This document shows positions 18,580-27,502 of a stretch of DNA of 64,000 bases, in pieces. Position 1 is the stretch's first letter; each line of letters opens with the position of its first letter. The DNA is from Formosa sp. Hel3_A1_48 (lineage in GTDB: Bacteria > Bacteroidota > Bacteroidia > Flavobacteriales > Flavobacteriaceae). A model generated the notes under the pieces. It had not been told where the DNA came from. It saw nothing but the letters and a program-made list of their open reading frames with translations, and searched no databases. Made by a program: the position numbers and the translations under genes. The stretch is taken from assembly GCF_001735715.1 (NCBI RefSeq), contig NZ_CP017259.1:1237501-1301500 (forward strand), written 5' to 3'.

Positions 18580-19554
18580 ATGCGACTATTTATAAACATA
18601 TTTGTTGTATCACTTATCCTTTTTTCATGTAAAGAGCGGGCAGAAAAAAGAGTGTATAAACCGGATTCATCTGGAAACATCAATAGTCTTTTAGTGGTTG
18701 TTGATGATGATTTGTGGGCCACAAGCGTCGGCGATGCAATTAGAAGCCGTATCGGTGCCGAAGTATATGGTTTGCCACAAATCGAACCCCAGTTTGATTT
18801 ACGCCAAGTCCCTCCACCTGTTTTTTCAGACTTTGTCCGCATGAATAGAATTGTTCTTAAGGTACAACGATCAGAAGAAAGCACAGTGAAGTTTTACACC
18901 GACCCCTACGCAACTCCACAAAAAATGATCTTGGTCAGTGGTCCATCTCCTCAGACTATGGTTGATCTCATTGAAAAAAACGGGTTTAGAATTCTGAATG
19001 AATTTAAAAAGGTTGAACTTAAAGAACGACAGCGAAGAACAAAAAAATCACTATTTAACACGGACGCAATAGAGTCATCTTTAGGGGTAAGTATAGCCCT
19101 TTCCTCAGTGTATAGAATAGCAAAAAATGAAGAAAACTTCTTTTGGGTCAGAAGAGATACAAAAACGGGAATTATTAGCTTATTAATTTATAGCCTCCCG
19201 TTGCAAGACTTTACTTCAAAGGAGGCATTTTCTCAACGCGTTATACAAATAAGAGATTCGGTTGCAAAACAGCATATTCCAGGACCAATAGAAGGTAATT
19301 ATATGACTACCGAAATGGCGTATACCCCTTTCTCTGTCTTAACAGAAACAGAAAACACAAAGGTATTGGAAACAAGAAGCTTGTGGAAGGTGGAGGGGGC
19401 ATTTATGTCTGGCCCCTTCATCAATTATTCGTTTTTAGACAAAAAGAACAATAGAATGCTTGTCGCTGAGGGCTTCGTTTACGCACCGTCAGAGCCCAAA
19501 AGAGATTATATTTTTGAATTAGAATCCATTATAAAGTCAATTAAGATTCAATAA
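18580..19554 (+). CDS. DUF4837 family lipoprotein
   Basis: Protein of 324 residues of unknown function. The N-terminus is a lipoprotein signal (hydrophobic stretch, then LFSCKE with Cys17). The remainder matches what I recall of DUF4837, a Bacteroidota-only family, with the opening NSLLVVVDDDLW and a C-terminal region rich in aromatic residues. It directly follows the lytic transglycosylase, so a cell-envelope role is likely, but no activity can be named. A bidirectional terminator separates it from tatA. Confidence 0.85.
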   Translation: MRLFINIFVVSLILFSCKERAEKRVYKPDSSGNINSLLVVVDDDLWATSVGDAIRSRIGAEVYGLPQIEPQFDLRQVPPPVFSDFVRMNRIVLKVQRSEESTVKFYTDPYATPQKMILVSGPSPQTMVDLIEKNGFRILNEFKKVELKERQRRTKKSLFNTDAIESSLGVSIALSSVYRIAKNEENFFWVRRDTKTGIISLLIYSLPLQDFTSKEAFSQRVIQIRDSVAKQHIPGPIEGNYMTTEMAYTPFSVLTETENTKVLETRSLWKVEGAFMSGPFINYSFLDKKNNRMLVAEGFVYAPSEPKRDYIFELESIIKSIKIQ

Positions 19555-19558
19555 AAAA

Positions 19559-19582
19559 CCCCAGAAAAGTTCTGGGATTTTA
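19559..19582. terminator. Bidirectional intrinsic terminator
   Basis: Stem CCCAGAA (19560-19566), loop AAG, stem TTCTGGG (19570-19576), with A-rich sequence on the left and T-rich sequence on the right. It serves the convergent ends of the DUF4837 gene (+) and tatA (-). Confidence 0.8.
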
Positions 19583-19583
19583 T

Positions 19584-19772
19584 TTATTTTTTCTCTTCGT
19601 CTTTTTTCTCGGCGTCCTCTTCTTGGCTTGCTTTTTTAAATTCTTTTATTCCGCCGCCTAATCCTTTCATAAGCTCAGGGATTTTTTTTCCTCCAAACAA
19701 TAAAAGAACAACAACGACAACAAGTACGATTTGCATTGGGCCAAAAGCCAGAGGTAGTATAAACAGGTCCAT
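19584..19772 (-). CDS. tatA: Twin-arginine translocase subunit TatA/TatE
   Basis: Small membrane protein of 62 residues that forms the Tat translocation pore. One N-terminal transmembrane helix is followed by the FGGKKIPEL hinge motif, an amphipathic helix ([14 protein letters not shown]) and an acidic/lysine-rich tail, the standard TatA layout. No tatC lies nearby. A TAACTTTG -7 box occurs upstream on the same strand. Confidence 0.93.
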   Translation of the reverse strand: MDLFILPLAFGPMQIVLVVVVVLLLFGGKKIPELMKGLGGGIKEFKKASQEEDAEKKDEEKK

Positions 19773-19792
19773 AATTATTGTATTTATAAAGA

Positions 19793-19800
19793 CAAAGTTA
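19793..19800 (-). promoter_or_regulatory. Candidate -7 box for tatA
   Basis: The minus strand reads TAACTTTG, 20 bases before the tatA ATG. No -33 TTG is seen at the usual spacing. Confidence 0.35.
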
Positions 19801-19890
19801 AGAATTATCCATTAATTAAATTACTTAAATAAAAATATTAGTAAAAGAGTTCTGTAGTATACCTATAATTTTTATTTAATTTTGTTGTTG

Positions 19891-20775
19891 ATGAAATATT
19901 CAAAGACAACTAAAAAATCGCGGCAGAAGAAACTTACTAAAAAGTTGTTGCATAAATACAGATTGGTCGTTCTCAATGAAGACACATTCGAGGAGCGCTT
20001 TGCCATGAAGCTTACACGCTTGAATGTCTTTATTTACGGATCGTTGTTTGCGCTACTTCTTATCGGTTTCACAACCGTTTTTATTGCTTTTACCCCTATT
20101 CGTGAGTATATTCCAGGCTACACTTCCCCAACACTACAAAAACAAGCGATTGCACTGGAGCAAAAAACAGATTCTTTGATGCGCATCACCAAAATGAATG
20201 AACGTTTTATGGCTTCAATAAAAGATGTTTTAAGCGGCCAGACATCTTCAGAGACAATTAATAAAGACTCTATTTATGCTGAAGTGGCTTCTGAGGTTGA
20301 CCCTCAAAACCTAAACCCTTCACAGGCGGATTCAATTCTAAGAAACAAGGTAGAGAATGAAGACAAATACAATCTTTTTGAATCGGCAAAATCACTTAAA
20401 AACTTTGTTTTTTTTCCGCCGGTAAAAGGAACAGTAAGTTCAGAATTTAATTTTGATGAACAGCACTATGCCGTCGATATAGCAGTTCCAAAAAACACAC
20501 CGGTTAAGGCAGCAGCAGACGGTAGGGTAATCTTTGCCTCTTGGACATCAGACTCAGGGTTTGTACTTATAATCGACCATGGCAACCAATTAATTACTGT
20601 ATATAAACACAATGCTTCGCTAACAAAAGCCCAAGGAGAATTGGTTAAAGCAAGGGAAGTGATCGCAATTTCTGGTTCATCAGGAGAGTTAAGCACAGGA
20701 CCCCACTTACATTTCGAGTTGTGGAGCGACGGGAACCCAATTGATCCTCTTTCATTTATAGATTTTCAGCTTTAA
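19891..20775 (+). CDS. M23 family metallopeptidase (LytM-type, membrane-anchored)
   Basis: Peptidoglycan endopeptidase or endopeptidase activator of 294 residues. A basic cytoplasmic N-terminus is followed by one transmembrane segment (about residues 47-70), a short helical linker and a C-terminal LytM domain. Zinc-site residues are visible in HYAVDIAVP and GPHLHFELW. Three TTG codons precede the ATG at 19891; the ATG is preferred. It ends 3 bp before the GH3 gene. Confidence 0.92.
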   Translation: MKYSKTTKKSRQKKLTKKLLHKYRLVVLNEDTFEERFAMKLTRLNVFIYGSLFALLLIGFTTVFIAFTPIREYIPGYTSPTLQKQAIALEQKTDSLMRITKMNERFMASIKDVLSGQTSSETINKDSIYAEVASEVDPQNLNPSQADSILRNKVENEDKYNLFESAKSLKNFVFFPPVKGTVSSEFNFDEQHYAVDIAVPKNTPVKAAADGRVIFASWTSDSGFVLIIDHGNQLITVYKHNASLTKAQGELVKAREVIAISGSSGELSTGPHLHFELWSDGNPIDPLSFIDFQL

Positions 20776-20778
20776 AAT

Positions 20779-22281
20779 ATGACATCAATAAAATCATTTT
20801 TTGCAAAGATATTTGCTGCGCAGGTAACCAAAAAAATTAATACTTGGGCAAGTGATCCTATTGCCACTCAACAAAAAGTCTTCGAACAGCTAGTTCGCAC
20901 AGCGAAGCACACGACTTTTGGGAAAGACCATAATTTCAGTGCGCTAAAAAACCACGATGATTTTGTAAAAAACGTTCCTGTACGGGATTATGAAAAACTA
21001 AAACATTATGTTGATCAAGTTGTTGCTGGAGCCCCAGACATTTTATGGCCAGGCAAGCCACTTTATTTTGCCAAAACCTCAGGGACCACCTCTGGCGCAA
21101 AATATATTCCTATCACTGCCCCTTCAATAAAAGCGCAAGTAGAAGCTTCGCGGAATGCTGTTTTAATGTATATTAACGAAACGGGTAATTCGGACTTTGT
21201 TGATGGCAAATGGATTTTTCTCCAAGGAAGTCCGGTTTTGGACGAAAAGAATGGTATAAAACTCGGTCGCCTTTCAGGAATTTCCGCACATTATGTTCCG
21301 TCCTATTTACTTAAAAACAGAATGCCAAGTTGGGATACAAATTGCATTGAGGATTGGGAAACTAAAGTCGATGCAATTGTTGAAGAGACTTTAGAGGAAA
21401 ACATGACCGCCATTGCTGGAATTCCCTCTTGGGTACAGATGTATTTTGAAAAATTAGTTGAAAAGAAACAGGAAAAAGTTGGCTCCATTTTTAAGAACTT
21501 TAACCTTTTTATTTTTGGCGGCGTCAATTTTGAACCCTACAGATCAAAATTTGAAAACTTGATTGGAAGAGAGGTAGATAGCGTTGAGCTTTATCCAGCA
21601 AGTGAAGGTTTTTTTGCATTTCAAGACCGACAGAACCAAAAAGGCTTGTTATTGCAATTAGATTCTGGTATTTTTTATGAATTTATTGAAGCAGATCATT
21701 TCTTTGAAGAGGCTCCGAAACGCATAACGCTGAAAGACGTTCAGTTAGGGGTTAACTATGTTATTATCATTTCAACCAACGCTGGTCTTTGGGCCTATAA
21801 CATTGGCGACACAGTTCAGTTTACATCCCTATCGCCGTATAGAATTATTGTTAGCGGTCGAATTAAACATTTTATTTCTGCTTTTGGCGAACACGTGATT
21901 GCAAAAGAAGTTGATCAAGCCCTAACAACCGCTGTAAAAACATCCAATGCAAGGGTCACTGAGTATACTGTTGCCCCACAAATTACACCAGTAGACGGCC
22001 TGCCGTATCACGAATGGTTTATTGAGTTTGAAAAAGAGCCCGAAGACTTGGATGTATTCATTCAAACAATAGATTCCGCTCTTCAAGAGCAGAACGCTTA
22101 TTACAAAGACCTTATTACAGGGAAAGTATTACAGCAGCTGCATATAAAAAAGGTTAAAAAAGGGGGCTTTAAAAGTTATATGAAAGCCATTGGTAAATTA
22201 GGAGGGCAGAACAAAATACCTCGCCTATCTAACGACCGCAAAATAGCCGAAAGTCTCTTGAATGCCGATCTCATCAATTAA
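20779..22281 (+). CDS. GH3 auxin-responsive promoter family protein (acyl-adenylate-forming)
   Basis: Full-length GH3 domain protein of 500 residues, a member of the adenylate-forming superfamily. In plants GH3 enzymes conjugate jasmonate or auxin to amino acids; the bacterial substrate is not established. The ATP-binding motif TSGTTSGAKYIP is clear near residues 108-120, and a second motif (YPASEGFF) lies near residue 272. It sits between the M23 peptidase and the DUF6909-like gene. No signal peptide, so it is cytoplasmic. Confidence 0.92.
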   Translation: MTSIKSFFAKIFAAQVTKKINTWASDPIATQQKVFEQLVRTAKHTTFGKDHNFSALKNHDDFVKNVPVRDYEKLKHYVDQVVAGAPDILWPGKPLYFAKTSGTTSGAKYIPITAPSIKAQVEASRNAVLMYINETGNSDFVDGKWIFLQGSPVLDEKNGIKLGRLSGISAHYVPSYLLKNRMPSWDTNCIEDWETKVDAIVEETLEENMTAIAGIPSWVQMYFEKLVEKKQEKVGSIFKNFNLFIFGGVNFEPYRSKFENLIGREVDSVELYPASEGFFAFQDRQNQKGLLLQLDSGIFYEFIEADHFFEEAPKRITLKDVQLGVNYVIIISTNAGLWAYNIGDTVQFTSLSPYRIIVSGRIKHFISAFGEHVIAKEVDQALTTAVKTSNARVTEYTVAPQITPVDGLPYHEWFIEFEKEPEDLDVFIQTIDSALQEQNAYYKDLITGKVLQQLHIKKVKKGGFKSYMKAIGKLGGQNKIPRLSNDRKIAESLLNADLIN

Positions 22282-22291
22282 TGTATATTTG
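22258..22291 (+). promoter_or_regulatory. Candidate promoter at the start of the DUF6909/polysaccharide unit
   Basis: TTG (22258-22260), 23-base spacer, TATATTTG (22284-22291). Only seven bases separate the -7 box from the next ATG at 22299, which suggests a leaderless or nearly leaderless transcript. Confidence 0.5.
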
Positions 22292-22298
22292 CATGTAA

Positions 22299-23990
22299 AT
22301 GATTACAAACCCCACAAATAGCCTAAACCGAACACGTGCTCAAGAAAGTTCTCACGCCATTCAGCGCATGTACATTACCATGCGCCATTTGTTCAGCCGA
22401 GGATTTTACAAACCGATGGGTGTTTCTGGTTCTACCTTGCGCCAAGCGCTTTTATCTTTAAGACCTGAAATTTACGGCACTATAGCTGAAGAAAAAATAG
22501 AACTGCAGGGCTTGCTGTATGTCGTCGATCGCCTTCCAATAGGGATCGAGCAATGTATGCATATAAACCTTACTAGCGCTGAAGGGTTCGGCGGATCTCA
22601 TTTTGAAGTCATTGTGCCTGCAAAACGCAGAAGAAACTGTTACCGGATTGATTTTGAGCAAATGAACATTGAAATAACTCGGGGGCGCTCAGAAATTTAT
22701 GATATTTTAACGCATCTTACATTTCTATATATTGAGTCGCACAAGATTGCTCACCAAGTTCTAATAGGCGAAAAAGGAAAGACAACTAGAGATTGGCAGA
22801 AACTTGAAGCTGCAATCACAGCTGAAAAAAAATTAACTAAAAAAGCACGCGAAATAGCGGTGTCTCATACAGCAAATATTTTAGGCCGAACGTTTGAAGA
22901 GATTTTGGCAGTATATGATGCTTTTGCAACAGACAAACAACCCGATCATTTTTTACATCTTATATATTGGCTTGGGAAGCGTGCCATTAGTGAAATTACT
23001 GATCAAGACAAACGCATCATCACTTTTAGTCCAGTTTTAAGAGAACGTTTAGGGCATCATATTCATGGGGAGCAATGGGCCAATACTATAAAAAATATTC
23101 TGGTAAAACAGCAGCTCATCACACGCCCAATACATATTATTTCGGCTAACTTACATAGTGTAATGAATGCACTGTACGCGCCAAAAGCACTTCAGAAGCT
23201 AGCTAAAAGCACTGATATTTTTACTATTTATGAGCAATTAAGCGCGAGTGAAAACTCCGCTATGCGCAATAAAATCAAGCAGTTAGCGTTGAAAGAAGGA
23301 ATGATATATCTAGAAGACAAATCGGGAACAAACATAGATGTTCAGCTTATTGACACAGCAAAGGTTGACTTTACACAGAACACCAATCTTTCTGGCGTTG
23401 CATCAGCGAACAATGCCCCTGTCCTTATTGTCATGGATTACGCCTTTGGGGAACAGGCTTATGAAACAATTGACGAACTGTTAAAACCCTACAAGACAAA
23501 GGCAAAAAACTATTTTTTAAACGTAGACTCTATATCTGTGATGGGGAAAGCCGGCATTTTAGATGGTGGCAAAGGAGATATTATGATTCCGTCAGCGCAC
23601 ATATTTGAAGGCACAGCAGATAATTATCCTTTTAAAAATGAATTGAAAAAAGAAGATTTTGACGGCCAGAATGTTGATGTTTACGAAGGCGCAATGGTAA
23701 CTGTTTTAGGCACCTCCCTACAAAACAAGGATCTTTTAAGATTTTTCCATGAATCCACTTGGGACGTCATTGGCTTAGAAATGGAAGGTGTTCATTATCA
23801 GAAGGCGATACAATCTGCCTCAAAAATAAGAAAGAGTATTTCATCAGAAGTGAAGGTACGCTATGCTTATTACGCCAGCGATAACCCTCTTGAAACGGGC
23901 AGCACTTTAGCTTCGGGTGGTTTAGGCCTTTCAGGGGTGCGCCCAACATACGTTATTACACATCAGATCTTAAAACAAATTTTAAATTAA
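22299..23990 (+). CDS. DUF6909-like protein with phosphorylase-like C-terminus
   Basis: Protein of 563 residues that I place, with moderate confidence, in DUF6909, a flavobacterial family of unknown function. The N-terminal 250 residues are helical and have no motif I recognise. The C-terminal part has an alpha/beta pattern with DYAFGEQA, a GLEMEGVHY segment and SDNPLETGST. The EMEG and SD elements recall the nucleoside phosphorylase/AMP nucleosidase fold, but this is only a resemblance. No signal peptide. It may head the transcription unit that continues into the polysaccharide locus, 10 bp ahead of the Wzz-like gene. Confidence 0.75.
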   Translation: MITNPTNSLNRTRAQESSHAIQRMYITMRHLFSRGFYKPMGVSGSTLRQALLSLRPEIYGTIAEEKIELQGLLYVVDRLPIGIEQCMHINLTSAEGFGGSHFEVIVPAKRRRNCYRIDFEQMNIEITRGRSEIYDILTHLTFLYIESHKIAHQVLIGEKGKTTRDWQKLEAAITAEKKLTKKAREIAVSHTANILGRTFEEILAVYDAFATDKQPDHFLHLIYWLGKRAISEITDQDKRIITFSPVLRERLGHHIHGEQWANTIKNILVKQQLITRPIHIISANLHSVMNALYAPKALQKLAKSTDIFTIYEQLSASENSAMRNKIKQLALKEGMIYLEDKSGTNIDVQLIDTAKVDFTQNTNLSGVASANNAPVLIVMDYAFGEQAYETIDELLKPYKTKAKNYFLNVDSISVMGKAGILDGGKGDIMIPSAHIFEGTADNYPFKNELKKEDFDGQNVDVYEGAMVTVLGTSLQNKDLLRFFHESTWDVIGLEMEGVHYQKAIQSASKIRKSISSEVKVRYAYYASDNPLETGSTLASGGLGLSGVRPTYVITHQILKQILN

Positions 23991-24000
23991 TACATCAAAT

Positions 24001-25071
24001 ATGAGTACCACAAGCAACCCCCAACCCTCAGAAGAAGTCGATTTAGGCCAACTTTTCAAAATGATTGGAAATGGATTCCGCCGTCTTTTTCAGTTTATTG
24101 GCTCTATTTTTAAGCAGCTTTTTTTAGCTTTTGTTTGGTTTGTGTTTTTCTTAAAAAAACGCACCATCATACTTTTAATTGCAGCAGCTGTTGGTTTAGC
24201 GTTAGGATTGGTTTTAAACAAGACCTCACCCCCAATTTATAAGTCCTCGATTTCGGTAAAACAAAATTATCCTACAGGCGAAAATTTGTACGGCTCCATT
24301 GAATATTACAATGGACTTTTGAAAGACAGAGACTACGAAGTTCTTGGTCGTGTTTTAGGAATTGGAGAGGACGTTTCTAATGAAATTGTTGGATTTAGCA
24401 TAGAGCCCATCATTACAGACAATGACAGAGTTGTTATGTTTGATCAGTACATCACAGAATTAGACTCATTAGCGGCATCAAAAGTTGAATACGAGGCTTT
24501 TATTGATAACATTGAAGATTACAAGCACAGGAACCAGCAAATTAGCATCAAGTCTACGACCAGAGCAAACTTCAAGGCTGTATTTACAAATATCGTTGAT
24601 AATATTAATTCCAATTCTTTTTTCAAAAATGAACAGGCAAAAGATATTTTTGAGCTCGAGGAGAGCAAAGCTGCAATTGAACAGGCCTTAGTCCAATCGG
24701 ACTCCTTACAGCGCACGTACAAGCGCGTTTTGGAACAGCAGACGGATGCTAAATCGGGCGCAGAAATTGGAATTACATTCGAGGGGGATAACGACATAGA
24801 TAAAACCCGTGAATATGACTTGTATCTCAATGATATTAGACTAAGGAAAGAGCTGGTTGACATTAACCGCAGATTGAACGATATCGAAAATATAGTTGAT
24901 GCGATCTCTAGCAAACAAGAAAGTGGTTTTGTGGATAACACAAAAGAACTGTTAGGGATGAAGTTGAGCTCTAGAACTTATTATCCATACTTGTTTTTTC
25001 TTCTCGCTTTTGTAGCACTATTAGGCATGGAGTTTTTTAAGTTTATTGATAAATACAAGCCAGAACAATAG
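24001..25071 (+). CDS. Wzz-like chain-length determinant membrane protein
   Basis: Protein of 356 residues with a transmembrane segment near residues 50-75, a long predicted periplasmic coiled-coil region, and a second transmembrane segment near the C-terminus (YYPYLFFLLAFVALLG). This is the two-helix hairpin plan of Wzz/polysaccharide co-polymerases, which set glycan chain length. The sequence YKSSISVKQ after the first helix is typical. It opens the polysaccharide gene cluster, which fits the role. The kinase-fused form is not present here. Confidence 0.78.
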   Translation: MSTTSNPQPSEEVDLGQLFKMIGNGFRRLFQFIGSIFKQLFLAFVWFVFFLKKRTIILLIAAAVGLALGLVLNKTSPPIYKSSISVKQNYPTGENLYGSIEYYNGLLKDRDYEVLGRVLGIGEDVSNEIVGFSIEPIITDNDRVVMFDQYITELDSLAASKVEYEAFIDNIEDYKHRNQQISIKSTTRANFKAVFTNIVDNINSNSFFKNEQAKDIFELEESKAAIEQALVQSDSLQRTYKRVLEQQTDAKSGAEIGITFEGDNDIDKTREYDLYLNDIRLRKELVDINRRLNDIENIVDAISSKQESGFVDNTKELLGMKLSSRTYYPYLFFLLAFVALLGMEFFKFIDKYKPEQ

Positions 25072-25099
25072 AGTTTGCAGCAAGTTAATACTCTCTTTT

Positions 25100-25645
25100 A
25101 TGAAATTACACCCTACTCCTTTAAACGGTTGTGTTGTTCTAACCCCCACTATTTTTCCAGACCACAGAGGATATTTTTATGAGTCTTATAAAAGAGGCAT
25201 TTTTGACGAAGTTTTGGGGTATGACGTCAATTTTGTTCAAGACAATGAATCCTTCTCAACAAAGGGAACGCTTCGAGGAATACATTTTCAAAAAGGGAAT
25301 TATGCTCAAGCTAAATTAACCCGAGTTGTGCAAGGCACTGTTTTGGATGTTGCAGTAGATCTTCGTGAGAACTCACCAACTTTTGGTGCACACTTTTCTG
25401 TAGAACTGTCGTCTGAAAATAAAAAGCAATTGTTCATCCCAAGAGGTTTTGCACATGGATTTGTAGTGCTTAGCGATACCGCTATTTTTTCCTATAAATG
25501 TGATAATTACTATCATAAGGATTCAGAAAGCGGAATCATTTATAACGACCCAACACTTAACATTGACTGGAAATTACCTAATGATCAATTACAACTGTCT
25601 AAAAAAGATTTAGAACTCCCTGGATTTAAACCATTGGAGTTATGA
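25100..25645 (+). CDS. rfbC: dTDP-4-dehydrorhamnose 3,5-epimerase
   Basis: RmlC cupin epimerase of 181 residues in dTDP-L-rhamnose synthesis. Family motifs are present: FVQDNESFSTKGTLRGIHFQ, then VVQGTVLDVAVDLR and FIPRGFAHGF. The ATG at 25100 gives normal length. A TTG 54 bases upstream lies inside the previous gene and adds non-conserved residues, so it is rejected. It overlaps rfbD by 4 bp (ATGA). The genes for the first two steps (rfbA, rfbB) are not in this window. Confidence 0.94.
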   Translation: MKLHPTPLNGCVVLTPTIFPDHRGYFYESYKRGIFDEVLGYDVNFVQDNESFSTKGTLRGIHFQKGNYAQAKLTRVVQGTVLDVAVDLRENSPTFGAHFSVELSSENKKQLFIPRGFAHGFVVLSDTAIFSYKCDNYYHKDSESGIIYNDPTLNIDWKLPNDQLQLSKKDLELPGFKPLEL

Positions 25646-26502
25646 TTAAAGCTTTGGTAACAGGTGGTAATGGGCAGCTCGCTCAATCTTTAAAGGATGT
25701 TGTAAATCACCAGGATGAATTAGATGTTGATTTTCAGGATCTTCCGGATTTAGATATTACCAACAAGCAGCAACTAGAGTCATACTTTTCAAATAATGAA
25801 TTAGATTATTGTATTAATTGTGCGGCGTACACCGCAGTAGATTTAGCCGAAGAACAAAGCGATTTGGCCTATGCAGTCAATGCAGAGGGCCCTAAATATT
25901 TAGCGGAGGTTTGTCAGAAACACCAAGTTACACTGATTCATATCTCCACAGATTTTGTTTTTGACGGTCAAAAGCGAATACCCTATTTAGAAACGGATGC
26001 ACCCAATCCACTTAGTGTTTATGGCGCCAGCAAACTGCAAGGTGAACGCAGCATACAGGAGACCACGGAAGCCTATTTTATTGTACGTACTTCATGGCTG
26101 TACTCGGAATATGGGAATAATTTTATAAAAACCATGTTAAGGTTATCGGAAACACGAGACGAAATTAGCGTAGTGTCCGATCAAATAGGTTCGCCCACAT
26201 ATGCAGGAGATTTGGCTGAGGTTTTGATAAAAATTGTTTTATCTTCGTCTATAAGTTATGGCATATACCATTACAGTAATGGCGGTATAGTTTCGTGGTA
26301 TGATTTTGCGTCAGAAATTTTTAAACAGTTTGGCAAGAAAATTGAGGTTAAGCCCATCAAAACAAAAGATTATCCAACCGCAGCCAAGCGGCCAAAATAT
26401 AGTGTATTGGATACTACAAAAATTAAAAACAACTTTGATTGCACAATAAAAGATTGGCAGGGAAGTTTAAACAAAGTAATATATATAAATGAACCTAACT
26501 AA
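25642..26502 (+). CDS. rfbD: dTDP-4-dehydrorhamnose reductase
   Basis: RmlD, an NAD(P)H-dependent SDR of 286 residues completing dTDP-L-rhamnose. The nucleotide motif TGGNGQLAQSL is at the N-terminus. The STDFVFDG segment and the catalytic tyrosine/lysine motif (YGASKLQGE) follow. The start overlaps the rfbC stop, and the 3-prime end overlaps pseB by 14 bp, indicating tight coupling. Confidence 0.94.
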   Translation: MIKALVTGGNGQLAQSLKDVVNHQDELDVDFQDLPDLDITNKQQLESYFSNNELDYCINCAAYTAVDLAEEQSDLAYAVNAEGPKYLAEVCQKHQVTLIHISTDFVFDGQKRIPYLETDAPNPLSVYGASKLQGERSIQETTEAYFIVRTSWLYSEYGNNFIKTMLRLSETRDEISVVSDQIGSPTYAGDLAEVLIKIVLSSSISYGIYHYSNGGIVSWYDFASEIFKQFGKKIEVKPIKTKDYPTAAKRPKYSVLDTTKIKNNFDCTIKDWQGSLNKVIYINEPN

Positions 26503-27502
26503 CAAATCTATCCTAATAACAGGCGGCACAGGCTCTTTAGGGAAAGCCTTAACCGAAAGGATTTTTAACACTTATCCTAATGTTAAAAGATTAGTCATTT
26601 TTTCAAGAGATGAGCAAAAACAATTTTTAATGGCTCAAGAATACCCTGTAGACAAATTTCCAGCGATTCGTTTTTTTATTGGTGATGTTAGAGATCGAGA
26701 ACGCCTGATTAGAGCTATGGATGGAATTGACTATGTAATCCATGCTGCAGCGATGAAGCATGTTCATTTGGCCGAATACAATCCATCAGAGTGTGTAAAA
26801 ACAAATGTCAATGGTGCGGAAAATGTGATTCATGCATGTTTAGAAACTAATGTAAAAAGAGTTGTAGCGCTTTCTACAGATAAAGCATGTGCGCCTATTA
26901 ATCTTTATGGGGCTACTAAATTAACTTCTGACAAACTATTTGTTGCTGCTAATGGTATAAAAGGAAACAGAGATATTCGTTTTTCAGTTGTCCGATATGG
27001 GAATGTAATGGGATCCAATGGATCTGTGATTCCATTTTTTATAAAAAAGAGAGCGGAAGGGTTTTTGCCCATTACAGATTTGAATATGACGCGTTTTAAC
27101 ATCTCACTTTCTGGTGGTGTAGACATGGTGTTACACGCCCTTAAACATGCTTGGGGCGGTGAAATATTTGTACCTAAGATACCGTCCTATAAAATTACAG
27201 ATGTAGCTAAAGCTATAGCCCCCAATATTGAGCAACGTGAGGTTGGAATTCGACCAGGAGAAAAACTTCATGAAGCCATGATTACGTCTTCAGATTCTTA
27301 CAACACCTACGATCTGGGGAAATATTACACTATTTTACCAACGGTTTTGAACTGGGATTTAGATGAATTTATAAAAGTCTTTGATGCAAAAAAAGTTCCC
27401 GAAGGATTTCGTTACAATTCTGGAGAAAATGATGAATGGGAAACTGTCGAAAGTCTGAGAGCATTAATAAAAGAACATGTAGACTCAAATTTTACATTGT
27501 AA
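26489..27502 (+). CDS. pseB: UDP-N-acetylglucosamine 4,6-dehydratase (inverting), PseB
   Basis: First step of pseudaminic acid synthesis, converting UDP-GlcNAc to the 4-keto-6-deoxy L-arabino sugar; 337 residues. The NADP motif ITGGTGSLGKAL begins at about residue 10. The active-site region reads STDKACAPINLYGATKL, and NMTRFNI near residue 205 is typical of PseB rather than the membrane-bound FlaA1/CapD relatives. The stop codon overlaps the pseC ATG (TAATG). Confidence 0.94.
   Translation: MNLTNKSILITGGTGSLGKALTERIFNTYPNVKRLVIFSRDEQKQFLMAQEYPVDKFPAIRFFIGDVRDRERLIRAMDGIDYVIHAAAMKHVHLAEYNPSECVKTNVNGAENVIHACLETNVKRVVALSTDKACAPINLYGATKLTSDKLFVAANGIKGNRDIRFSVVRYGNVMGSNGSVIPFFIKKRAEGFLPITDLNMTRFNISLSGGVDMVLHALKHAWGGEIFVPKIPSYKITDVAKAIAPNIEQREVGIRPGEKLHEAMITSSDSYNTYDLGKYYTILPTVLNWDLDEFIKVFDAKKVPEGFRYNSGENDEWETVESLRALIKEHVDSNFTL

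Noticed and set aside
25046-25099. TTG start extending RmlC by 18 residues
   Set aside because: It lies inside the Wzz-like gene and precedes a good ATG that gives the normal family length and N-terminus.
27436-27501. Extension of pseC into the end of pseB
   Set aside because: The ATG at 27502 gives the conserved IPYGRQHID N-terminus and a typical TAATG junction.
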